The notes under the pieces were generated by a model, which ran no database searches, was not told the origin of the DNA, and saw nothing but the letters and a program-made list of their open reading frames with translations. Source: Clostridium beijerinckii (lineage in GTDB: Bacteria > Bacillota > Clostridia > Clostridiales > Clostridiaceae). From it: a stretch of DNA of 64,000 nt. This document shows, in pieces, positions 16,832 through 24,535 of the stretch; the stretch's first letter is position 1; the number at the start of each line of letters is the position of its first letter. The stretch covers positions 5,807,501-5,871,500 of the forward strand of contig NZ_CP073653.1 of assembly GCF_018223745.1 (NCBI RefSeq). The letters run 5' to 3'. The position numbers were made by a program, and so were the translations under genes.

Positions 16832-18031
16832 TTATTTCATTGATTCAATAATGCTATCAGCAATAGATTCCATTAAATCCTCATCGCTTTCTTTCATGCT
16901 AGAATTAATTGAAATTTCATTATCCAAAATAGTCATATCTTTCATTTCTTCTAATAATTCACGCATTAATTTACCTGATTGAGGCGCCCATGATCCATTT
17001 TCAATAATAGCAAAAGTACGTTTTTGAAGGTTTAATGCCTTCATATCCATTATATAGTCCAGCATTGGTGGATAAATCTTTAAATTATAAGTAACTGATG
17101 CTAACACAACGTGACTATATTTAAATGTTTCAGAAATCAGATACGAAACATGAGTTTTGGAAACATCATACATAACTACATTGGTAATCCCCTTTTTAAC
17201 CAATCTTGTTGCTAACTCATTTGCTGCTGCCTCTGTATTACCATACATTGTTCCATAAACAATCATCACGCCCTTTTCCTCAGGTGTGTAGCTACTCCAT
17301 TTATCGTACTTATCAAGTAAATATCCAAAATCATTACGCCATACTGGTCCATGTAACGGACAGATAATCTTAATATCTATAGTGCCTGCCTTTTTTAAAA
17401 GAGCCTGAACATGAGGCCCATATTTACCTACAATATTTGTGTAATACCTTCTAGCATCATCAATCCAATCACGATCAAAATTTACTTCATCGTTAAATAG
17501 CTTTCCATCTAATGCACCAAATGAACCAAAAGCATCAGCTGAGAACAGCACTCCATTTGTAGTATCATATGTTACCATAGCCTCTGGCCAATGTACCATA
17601 GGGGCAGAAACAAATACAACATTATGCTTTCCAAATGACATAGTATCTCCCTCTTTGACTTGTTCTACCTTATCTTCTATTTGGAAACCGAACTGATGCA
17701 TAAATAAAAATGCCTTCTCAGTACATATTATCTTTACATTAGGATAGCGGATAACAATTTCTTCAATACACGCTGCATGATCAGGTTCCATATGGTTAAT
17801 GACCATGTAATCTAAGTCTCTATCTCCTAAAACTCCCTTAATATTCTCAAGAAATTGTCTGCAAATTGACCAATCTACAGTATCAAATAGCACTGTCTTT
17901 TCATCTAAAAGTAAATAAGAATTATAAGAAACACCTCTTGGAATAGGATGAACATTTTCAAAAAGAGCTAGACGACGATCATTTCCCCCTATCCAATAAA
18001 GATCTTCAGTTACTTCTCTAACACAATACAT
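16832..18031 (-). CDS. fprA: Flavodiiron protein (A-type flavoprotein), O2/NO reductase
   Basis: About 399 aa. The N-terminal metallo-beta-lactamase-like domain has the di-iron ligands in NHMEPDHAACIEE, VHWPEAM, SADAFGSFG and CPLHGPVW. The C-terminal flavodoxin domain begins VMIVYGTMYGNTEAAANELA with the FMN phosphate loop. There is no extra rubredoxin or flavin-reductase domain, so it is the short class that takes electrons from rubredoxin. The open frame starts at 18052, but AAAGGAGG precedes ATG 18031. It follows the dehydrogenase/ETF/rubredoxin fusion by 42 bases, and that fusion's rubredoxin is its likely donor. Expected role: cytoplasmic removal of O2 or NO. Confidence 0.93.
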   Translation of the reverse strand: MYCVREVTEDLYWIGGNDRRLALFENVHPIPRGVSYNSYLLLDEKTVLFDTVDWSICRQFLENIKGVLGDRDLDYMVINHMEPDHAACIEEIVIRYPNVKIICTEKAFLFMHQFGFQIEDKVEQVKEGDTMSFGKHNVVFVSAPMVHWPEAMVTYDTTNGVLFSADAFGSFGALDGKLFNDEVNFDRDWIDDARRYYTNIVGKYGPHVQALLKKAGTIDIKIICPLHGPVWRNDFGYLLDKYDKWSSYTPEEKGVMIVYGTMYGNTEAAANELATRLVKKGITNVVMYDVSKTHVSYLISETFKYSHVVLASVTYNLKIYPPMLDYIMDMKALNLQKRTFAIIENGSWAPQSGKLMRELLEEMKDMTILDNEISINSSMKESDEDLMESIADSIIESMK

Positions 18032-18073
18032 AGCTAATCCTCCTTTAAACAAAAAATTTATTTATTACCTGTT

Positions 18074-19978
18074 TTAAACTTCTATAAACATATCTTTTTC
18101 TTCACCACAAGCTGGGCAAGTCCACTCTTCAGGTAAATTTTCAAAAAGTGTTCCTGGGTTTACTTCACCTTCTAGATCACCTACTCCAGGATCATATTCA
18201 TAACCGCATCCATTACATACATAATGTTTCCAAGTTGGAGTGACTTTTTTCGGAATAACTCTCTTCATCTTTTTCATTGGTGGAGCCTCTTTCTTTGGTT
18301 CACCATTGTCTAAAGCATCAATAAGTAGAGGTAGTATTTCCATCAAATCACCAACTATGCCGTAATCTGCGTTTTTGAAAATCTTTGCATTAGGGTTTAT
18401 ATTAATTGCAACAATTGTAGAAGCATCCTTTATACCTTTTAAATGTTGACCTGCACCTGAAATACCACATGCAATATAAAGGTTTCCTTTAAATTTTTGC
18501 CCTGACATACCAACGTAACGATCAATTGGAACATATTTTAAAGTTTCAGCTACTGGTCTAGAAGAACCTATTGCTGCACCAGCCTGAACTGCAAGCTTTT
18601 CTATAAGATGCATATTTTCCTTTTCTCCTATGCCTTGTCCTACACTAACTACTCTCTCTGCCTTGCTTATTGGAGTATCTATAGGAATTCCTACAGAAAA
18701 ATCATATCCATCCTTCTTAAGAGCTTCTACAAGAGAATTTACTCTTTCTTCAGGTGTACCATCTTTATAAATTACCTTCTTACGATATCCTGTTGCAGGT
18801 TCCCTTGAAGTTTTTGCTACACTCTCTGTTTTTGGCATTTTTCCTATAATATTAGCGGCTATAACAACACGCTGGATTTCATTAGTTCCCTCATATATAG
18901 TGCAGATTTTAGCATCTCTATAGGCACGCTCAACTTCCATACCTTTAAGATATCCGCTTCCCCCAAAGATTTGAAGAGCATCGTTGACAATTTCAAGACA
19001 AACATCAGAAGCATATTGTTTAGCCATTGCTGCTTCCATGCTGTAGTGCTCATGATTTCCTTTAAGCTCTGCTGCACTATAAATAAGGAATCTTGCTGCT
19101 CTAAGTTTTGTAGCCATATCAGCTAATTTAAAAGCTATTATTTGTTGCTGACAAATAGGTTTACCAAATTGAACTCTTTCTTTTGAATACTCTAAGGCAT
19201 TCTCATAAGCACCTTGTGCTATTCCTAAAGCTTGGGCAGCAATACCGATACGTCCACCATCTAATGTAGACATAGCAATTTTGAAACCATCGCCTTCTTT
19301 ACCTAATAAATTTTCCTTAGGAACTTTTACATCATTGAAAATAAGCTCTGCAGTAGCTGATGAACGAATTCCCATCTTATCATAATGCTTACCAAAACTA
19401 AAACCTTCTGATCCCTTTTCAACGATAAATGCACTAATACCTCGTGTACCAATGTTTGGTGTAGTTACTGCAAAAACAATATAAATATCAGCCTCACCAC
19501 CATTAGTGATAAATATTTTCTCGCCATTTAAGATATAATAATCTCCTTCTAGTACAGCAGTTGTTTCTGTTCCTCCTGCATCACTACCTGCATTTTCTTC
19601 AGTCAAACCAAATGCTCCAAGCTTTTCACCCTTTGCTAATGGTACTAAATATTTTTGTTTTTGCTCCTCATTTCCAAAAGCTGCAATTGGATATGTTCCT
19701 AATGATGTATGTGCAGATAAGATTACTCCTGTCCCACCATCAACTCTTGATAATTCCTCGACAGCTATCGCATAGCTGATCACATCTAGGCCAGCTCCTC
19801 CATACTCCTTTGAATACGGAATACCCATCACTCCCATATCAGCTAGCTTTTGAACTACTTCCGAAGGGAATTTATTTTCTTGATCCAACATAAATGCAAT
19901 AGGTTTAACTTCCTCTTCAGCAAATTCTCTTATTTTTGTTCTCAAATTTTCATGTTGTTCTGTAGTTTTGAAAAACAT
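18074..19978 (-). CDS. Acyl-CoA dehydrogenase / ETF-alpha FAD domain / rubredoxin fusion
   Basis: A 634-aa three-part protein. Residues ~1-380 are a complete acyl-CoA dehydrogenase (GLTEENAGSDAGGTETTA, MGIRSSATAELIF, the catalytic-base region AKICTIYEGTNEIQR). Residues ~400-565 match the FAD-binding C-terminal domain of ETF-alpha (VGQGIG, GAAIGSSRPVAE, GMSGQKFKGNLYIACGISGA, ININPNAKIFKNADYGIVGD). Residues ~582-634 are rubredoxin with two Cys-X2-Cys pairs (CNGCGYEYDP, CPACGEEKD). This would carry electrons from an acyl-CoA through two flavins to a rubredoxin iron, then to the adjacent flavodiiron protein. AAAGGGAGGTG precedes the ATG. No ETF-beta is adjacent. Confidence 0.92.
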   Translation of the reverse strand: MFFKTTEQHENLRTKIREFAEEEVKPIAFMLDQENKFPSEVVQKLADMGVMGIPYSKEYGGAGLDVISYAIAVEELSRVDGGTGVILSAHTSLGTYPIAAFGNEEQKQKYLVPLAKGEKLGAFGLTEENAGSDAGGTETTAVLEGDYYILNGEKIFITNGGEADIYIVFAVTTPNIGTRGISAFIVEKGSEGFSFGKHYDKMGIRSSATAELIFNDVKVPKENLLGKEGDGFKIAMSTLDGGRIGIAAQALGIAQGAYENALEYSKERVQFGKPICQQQIIAFKLADMATKLRAARFLIYSAAELKGNHEHYSMEAAMAKQYASDVCLEIVNDALQIFGGSGYLKGMEVERAYRDAKICTIYEGTNEIQRVVIAANIIGKMPKTESVAKTSREPATGYRKKVIYKDGTPEERVNSLVEALKKDGYDFSVGIPIDTPISKAERVVSVGQGIGEKENMHLIEKLAVQAGAAIGSSRPVAETLKYVPIDRYVGMSGQKFKGNLYIACGISGAGQHLKGIKDASTIVAININPNAKIFKNADYGIVGDLMEILPLLIDALDNGEPKKEAPPMKKMKRVIPKKVTPTWKHYVCNGCGYEYDPGVGDLEGEVNPGTLFENLPEEWTCPACGEEKDMFIEV

Positions 19979-20065
19979 AAATACACCTCCCTTTAATTAT
20001 ACGGTTTCACCAATGTCATTCTATGAAATCTGTAAAACCATATTCCCAAACATATTCCTTAAATG

Positions 20066-20082
20066 TATACCTAAACCGTATA
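20066..20082. promoter_or_regulatory. Candidate Rrf2 operator S3
   Basis: TATACC-TAAAC-CGTATA, same 17-bp geometry as S1, with one mismatch between arms. It covers the likely transcription start of the fusion/flavodiiron operon. Confidence 0.6.
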
Positions 20083-20087
20083 CATTT

Positions 20088-20116
20088 ATTGTATACCTCT
20101 AAGGTATACTTTTCAA
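20088..20116 (-). promoter_or_regulatory. Promoter of the fusion/flavodiiron operon with operator S4
   Basis: On the minus strand: TTGAAA (20116-20111), a 17-base spacer and TACAAT (20093-20088). Operator S4, TATACC-TCTAA-GGTATA (20092-20108), fills the spacer between -35 and -10, so binding would exclude RNA polymerase. S3 lies 26 bp away. Confidence 0.7.
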
Positions 20117-20425
20117 CTATTATTTTATCTATTTTATTCCATAATAGACAATTAAAGCTTAAAATCCCTCCTCTTTTAAAGATAATATAACTTTTCCTTC
20201 CATTATCTTATAAAAGCAATTATTTTTACTTGTAAGGTTTTTCTTTATTTCTATTCCTCCTTATTTAATTTAAGATATATTTAAAGTTTCTATATTTATA
20301 TCAACACTTATAATTATGCTATTTACAATACTATTATTAATATTAATATAAACTATAATAAAAAAAGCAGATACGAATTACGTAACTACTATTTTTTATT
20401 GATTTAATTTATTTTTCTTTTATGT
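20117..20425. other. AT-rich gap between the redox operon and rlmH
   Basis: Beyond the promoter and operators I see no gene here. A weak imperfect hairpin at about 20358-20399 (A-run, TACG/CGTA core, T-run) could terminate rlmH. Confidence 0.4.
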
Positions 20426-20905
20426 CTACTTATGATATGGTTCACCTTTAATTATTCTAAATCCTCTATAAATTTGCTCTAATAGCATTACTCTAAAAAG
20501 CTGATGTGGAAATGTCATCTTTGAAAAGCATAATTTATAATTAGCTCTTGCTAAAACACTTTTTGAGATTCCTAGGCTTCCTCCTATTATAAATGCTATA
20601 TTGGGATTTCCTGTTACCCCCAAGTTATCTATGTATCCTGCAAATTCTTCTGATGTTAGTTGCTTTCCACCTAAATCCATTGCTATAACGAACATATTGT
20701 CTTTAATTTTATTTAGTATTCCTTGCCCCTCTTTCTCTTTAATTACCTCTTCTTCTTTTTCTGACGCATTATCTGGTGTTTTTTCATCCACCAATTCAAC
20801 TATATCTAATTTGCAATACCTTCCTAATCTTTTTGAATATTCTTCTATAGCATCCCTTAAATACTTTTCCTTTATTTTACCAACTGTTATTATCGTTATG
20901 TTCAT
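20426..20905 (-). CDS. rlmH: 23S rRNA pseudouridine(1915) N3-methyltransferase RlmH
   Basis: 159 aa, the exact family length. The SPOUT fold is recognised by MNITIITVGKIKEKYL at the N-terminus, FVIAMDLGGKQLTSEEFA, the knot motif IAFIIGGSLGISKSVL and the C-terminal LLEQIYRGFRIIKGEPYHK, which binds SAM and the rRNA. It methylates pseudouridine 1915 in helix 69 of 70S ribosomes. AAAGGAGATAAC precedes the ATG. An IS5-like element is inserted just upstream, which may separate the gene from part of its promoter. Confidence 0.96.
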   Translation of the reverse strand: MNITIITVGKIKEKYLRDAIEEYSKRLGRYCKLDIVELVDEKTPDNASEKEEEVIKEKEGQGILNKIKDNMFVIAMDLGGKQLTSEEFAGYIDNLGVTGNPNIAFIIGGSLGISKSVLARANYKLCFSKMTFPHQLFRVMLLEQIYRGFRIIKGEPYHK

Positions 20906-20974
20906 TGTTATCTCCTTTAATTATTTTATGCATACCTATATTATAACTAGGGGGTGCTTTAAAACCCCCTATAT

Positions 20975-22370
20975 TTATATGTAGTATTCCAAAATATAGT
21001 AATTTGTAAAATGGCGTAGAATGACCCTCAATTTTTTATCAAGGTTCATTACAAAAAATGCCATATTAATAACGCACTCAGCAGTTTCTTTTAAATCTGC
21101 AAATATTCTGGCTAAACCATATCTAGTTTTACCAGTACCAAACTTTCCCTCAACTTCATTTCTTTCGCATGTATCAACATACTCTTGATTTTTTTCAGCT
21201 TTAGTTTTATTCTTTTTAGGTCTGCCTAAAGCAGGGCCGGTAATGCTAATTCCATTTTCTTTGCAATAGTTTAAGTTTTTTCTATTTCTATAAATTTTAT
21301 CAGCCAATATTCTTTCAGGATAAAAGCCATTTCTTGCTTTATAACTCTCTGTTATAGGTATTAAGCTTTCGCATTCGTTGTAAGCATCCCAACTCAACTT
21401 TTCCATTCTAACATAACCATTAGCAACACTTATTTCAACTTTTGCCCCGAATTCCGTAGGAGCTTTAGTTTTTCCTCTAACAATTGGTCTAACATGTGGT
21501 TGACTGATACTAACAATCCTATTTTCTACTGTATGTTTTCTATTATCAAACATATATTTTTGTTGATGATATAACTGTAAAATCACTTCATATTCTTCTG
21601 ATTGTCGACTATTAAGCTTTTTTCCATTCGCAATAAAATTTACTACATATCCAATATCTCTAGCAATATAATTTAATTGTTTCCTTATAGCTTTGCGCAT
21701 CTTTTTAGAATTTTTCTTTCTGGCCTTTGAAACATTTAGAAAATCCTTACGCGCAATTTTCCTATAAGTTCTAGGCTTTTTAGATTCAGAAGGATTATGC
21801 AATTGATCAATATATCCTTCAAGTTTTTTCTCTTGCAGAATTTAAAAGATTTAAATCTTGTGGATAAGTTATATCGGCTGGAGTACATGTTGCATCAATA
21901 ATGATAGTGCCTTGATTAGATTGATCTGAATCATTTCCATCATCATTATCGTCATGCTTATCTTTATCATCATTATTTTTAGTAGTATCTTTAAGAATAG
22001 TATTATTCATTTCAATAATCATATCATCATCAATTCTTTTTCGAAATTCAACCATTGAAGACGCTCCAAATGGTGCGGAATTTTGGAATTCTTTCAAACC
22101 AATAAAATATTGAAGGTAAGGATTTTCGGCGATAGCAGATACCGTTTCACGATCGGAACAATTAAGTTTTTGCTTTATTATTAAGCTTCCTAATACAATT
22201 CGAAATGGTTTTGATGGACGACCATTATTAATGAATTGTTTAGCATATGTTTCTTCAAATTCATGCCATGGTATTATTGACGCTAATTTAACCCACCTAT
22301 TATTTTTATCTAATTCTCCGTATGGAAATATAAAATCTTCTATTTTTAATTGGTTATCAATTGAATACAT
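20975..22370 (-). pseudogene. IS5-like transposase, frameshifted in an A6 run
   Basis: The first part (22370 to 21819) reads MYSIDNQLKIEDFIFPYGEL, the DUF772 region (FINNGRPSKPFRIVLGSLII, LQYFIGL) and TIIIDATCTPADITYPQD with the first catalytic Asp, then ends at NSAREKT. The second part (21802 to 20975) resumes as LEGYIDQLHNPSESKK and carries the later DDE residues (ILADKIYRNRKNLNYCKENG, ERNEVEGKFGTGKTRYGL). Shortening the run GAAAAAAC near 21820 by one A joins the frames into one ~460-aa protein. The run could allow slippage, so occasional full-length protein is possible. Confidence 0.82.
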
Positions 22371-22381
22371 ATAAATTCACT

Positions 22382-22432
22382 CCTAAGTGCAAGGGTTTTT
22401 ACCCTATATTTAAAATATCTATGCACTTAGTA
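22382..22432 (-). promoter_or_regulatory. Hairpin over the transposase ribosome binding site
   Basis: CTAAGTGCA and TGCACTTAG pair around an inner GGGT/ACCC hairpin; on the minus strand the last bases of the second arm run into the AGGAG of the transposase. Transcripts entering from outside would fold and hide the site, a known way for IS elements to limit transposase. Confidence 0.45.
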
Positions 22433-22503
22433 TTCCATAAAATATCATACATAATACTATTCCAAACACTTAAGCCAATTTGGAGCAGCCCCTAACTAAA
22501 AAT

Positions 22504-22542
22504 AAAAACTGTAGCTAAATTCTTTACTCAGCTACAGTTTTT
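22504..22542. terminator. Bidirectional terminator after the MFS gene
   Basis: A perfect 13-bp stem (AAAAACTGTAGCT and complement) with a 13-base loop has A- and T-tracts on both sides. It serves the MFS gene on the minus strand. Confidence 0.85.
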
Positions 22543-22609
22543 ATTTCTTAATACTATTTATATTTTATACTAAGTTTTAAACTAACAACAATTAGAGATA
22601 TCATTCTAT

Positions 22610-24043
22610 TCATTTATAGAGCTTCAACTTTAATTCTAGATTTTGTCTTTTATATAGTCTGTATGCTGTTAACACCGCTCCTAATGCACATATTATAGCT
22701 GCAGCAACATATACATATTGCATCCCATATACAAAAATATCATCTCTTCCCTCTATATATCCTGTAACATGATATCCTATTTGACTACTCATCCTATTGT
22801 ATAAAAGAGTTGTTGATAGTGATATTCCAAAAACCATTCCTAAATTTCTAACTAACGCATTTATACTTCCAGCAATCCCTAAATTTTTTGTATCTACTGT
22901 AGACATAACTAATGAATTATTTGGTGACTGAAACATCCCATTTCCTAGTGTCATTATTGCTATAAAGGCAATTAATGCACCTATGTGAGAATATTCATTT
23001 AAAGTTGATATTAAAAATAAACCTAGGCTAGTTCCAATAAGTCCTAAAAATGTTAAAACTTCAGATCCTATTCTATCTGATATATACCCACTCATTGGAG
23101 CAACAACTGATAAAATTATTGGTGATACCATCATTAATACACCAGTAACTGAAGGAGCTAGTTTCATCACGTATTGTAGGTAAAATGGCAATATAATATT
23201 TGAACAACTTATTGCCACAAATGAAATGAATGCACAAAAAATACTGAGCGAAAATAATGAATTACTAAATATCTCTAGTTTCAATAATGGTTCATCAATT
23301 CTTTTTTCAACAATTATAAATAAAATAAATAATATAATAGAGACAACAAATGATATAATGATTCCTATATTGTCATATCCAATTTCCTTGCCAAAAGTTA
23401 AAGCACTGAATAAAAGTACCATAGTTGATCCAAATAAAGTTGCACCTTTTATATCTAATTTTTCATTTGAATTATTAGAATTTTTAGGAAGTGTCTTCAT
23501 TGCTAAAGCTAATGCCAAAATTCCTATAGGCACATTTATTAAAAAAATATACTGCCAACTTAAAATCGATACAATTATTCCTCCTACTGGTGGACCTATC
23601 ATTGAACCTAATGCTACAAAAGTTCCATTTAATCCTAGCGCCCTTCCTCTTTCGTTTCTTGGAAAAACCTGAGTTATAATTCCTTGACTTGTAGACATGG
23701 TTCCTGCAGCTCCAATTGCTTGCAATATTCTCGAGAAGACTAACATTACTAATGAATTAGATAATCCACATAAAAGTGAACCAATCGTGAAAATAATTAT
23801 ACCCAATTTAAAAACTGAAGTTTTACCCTTAATATCAGCTAATCTTCCAAATATAAGAATAGTTCCTACAATAACTATTAAATAGCTCGTTACTACCCAT
23901 TCTATAGATGCCATACTTACTGCAAGCCTCTGCGACATTACAGGAAGTGCTACATTCACTATACTACTATCAAGTGTGGACATAAATGTCAGTAGTACAG
24001 TAGTAAATAATATTAACCATCTTTTTTTATCCGTACTTTCCAT
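22610..24043 (-). CDS. MFS drug exporter, DHA2 (14-helix, EmrB/QacA type)
   Basis: 477 aa with about 14 membrane segments. It opens with WLILFTTVLLTFMSTLDSSIVNVALPVM, the DHA2 motif (LDxxIVNVALP). Next comes GRLADIKGKTSVFKLGI, the helix 2-3 loop motif, and motif C-like GTFVALGSMIGPPVGGIIVS in helix 5, typical of drug:H+ antiporters. Substrates cannot be predicted. AGAAAGGAT lies before the ATG. A palindromic operator sits at the transcription start, so it is probably inducible by a MarR-type repressor encoded elsewhere. Confidence 0.88.
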   Translation of the reverse strand: MESTDKKRWLILFTTVLLTFMSTLDSSIVNVALPVMSQRLAVSMASIEWVVTSYLIVIVGTILIFGRLADIKGKTSVFKLGIIIFTIGSLLCGLSNSLVMLVFSRILQAIGAAGTMSTSQGIITQVFPRNERGRALGLNGTFVALGSMIGPPVGGIIVSILSWQYIFLINVPIGILALALAMKTLPKNSNNSNEKLDIKGATLFGSTMVLLFSALTFGKEIGYDNIGIIISFVVSIILFILFIIVEKRIDEPLLKLEIFSNSLFSLSIFCAFISFVAISCSNIILPFYLQYVMKLAPSVTGVLMMVSPIILSVVAPMSGYISDRIGSEVLTFLGLIGTSLGLFLISTLNEYSHIGALIAFIAIMTLGNGMFQSPNNSLVMSTVDTKNLGIAGSINALVRNLGMVFGISLSTTLLYNRMSSQIGYHVTGYIEGRDDIFVYGMQYVYVAAAIICALGAVLTAYRLYKRQNLELKLKLYK

Positions 24044-24136
24044 ATGTTTTATCCTTTCTGTTTATACATGTTTTATCTAGCTGTAAAAATAGAGTTTATA
24101 TATAATAACTCAACATTCATAAACCTAATCACAACT

Positions 24137-24162
24137 TATATAGTTGCACTTGCAACTATATA
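24137..24162. promoter_or_regulatory. MarR-like palindromic operator of the MFS exporter
   Basis: TATATAGTTGCA and its exact complement are separated by two bases. The core TAGTTGCA-N2-TGCAACTA is typical of MarR-family sites. It starts just downstream of the -10 element. Confidence 0.65.
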
Positions 24163-24164
24163 AA

Positions 24165-24193
24165 ATTATAATATATTTTTATTATTTACACAA
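24165..24193 (-). promoter_or_regulatory. Promoter of the MFS exporter
   Basis: On the minus strand: TTGTGT (24193-24188), a 17-base spacer and TATAAT (24170-24165). Confidence 0.65.
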
Positions 24194-24234
24194 ATGGTAT
24201 GATAATTCTCTAAATATAAAAATATAATCCACAT

Positions 24235-24286
24235 TTTAAAGTTCATAAAAAAAATTATCCACATTTTATTCTAATTCTATGGATAA
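24235..24286. other. Three DnaA-box-like 9-mers
   Basis: TAATCCACA (24235-24243), a perfect TTATCCACA (24255-24263) and an inverted TTATCCATA (24278-24286). The remainder of the gap to 24535 holds a 14-base imperfect inverted repeat (24388-24401 and 24496-24509) and no gene. Confidence 0.45.
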
Positions 24287-24535
24287 AGTTCTTTATATTA
24301 TTTGTACAGTTTTAATATGTATGTTCTAAAAAATTTGCTTTATAGAAATTTAATTGTATTGACTTGATTATCCTCTAATTATTAAACCATGCTTTTGCTA
24401 ACATGCTATCAAAAAAACTGCGTGCAAATAATGTTTCCAAATGATAGATTAAAAATTCCCTAATAATTAAGACTTACTATTAGTTTCCTCTTACATTAAC
24501 AAAAGCATGATATTAATTATATTTTATATTATTTT

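Larger units (their letters stand above)
20950..22492. mobile_element. IS5-like (DUF772 transposase) insertion sequence, about 1.54 kb
   Basis: The ends are imperfect inverted repeats: GGGGGTGCTTTAAA at the left and the complement of GGGGCTGCTCCAAA at the right (12 of 14). Both are flanked by TAACTA (20944-20949 and 22493-22498), the apparent target duplication; the exact boundary is uncertain by a base or two. It holds one transposase on the minus strand, broken into two frames. Confidence 0.8.
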
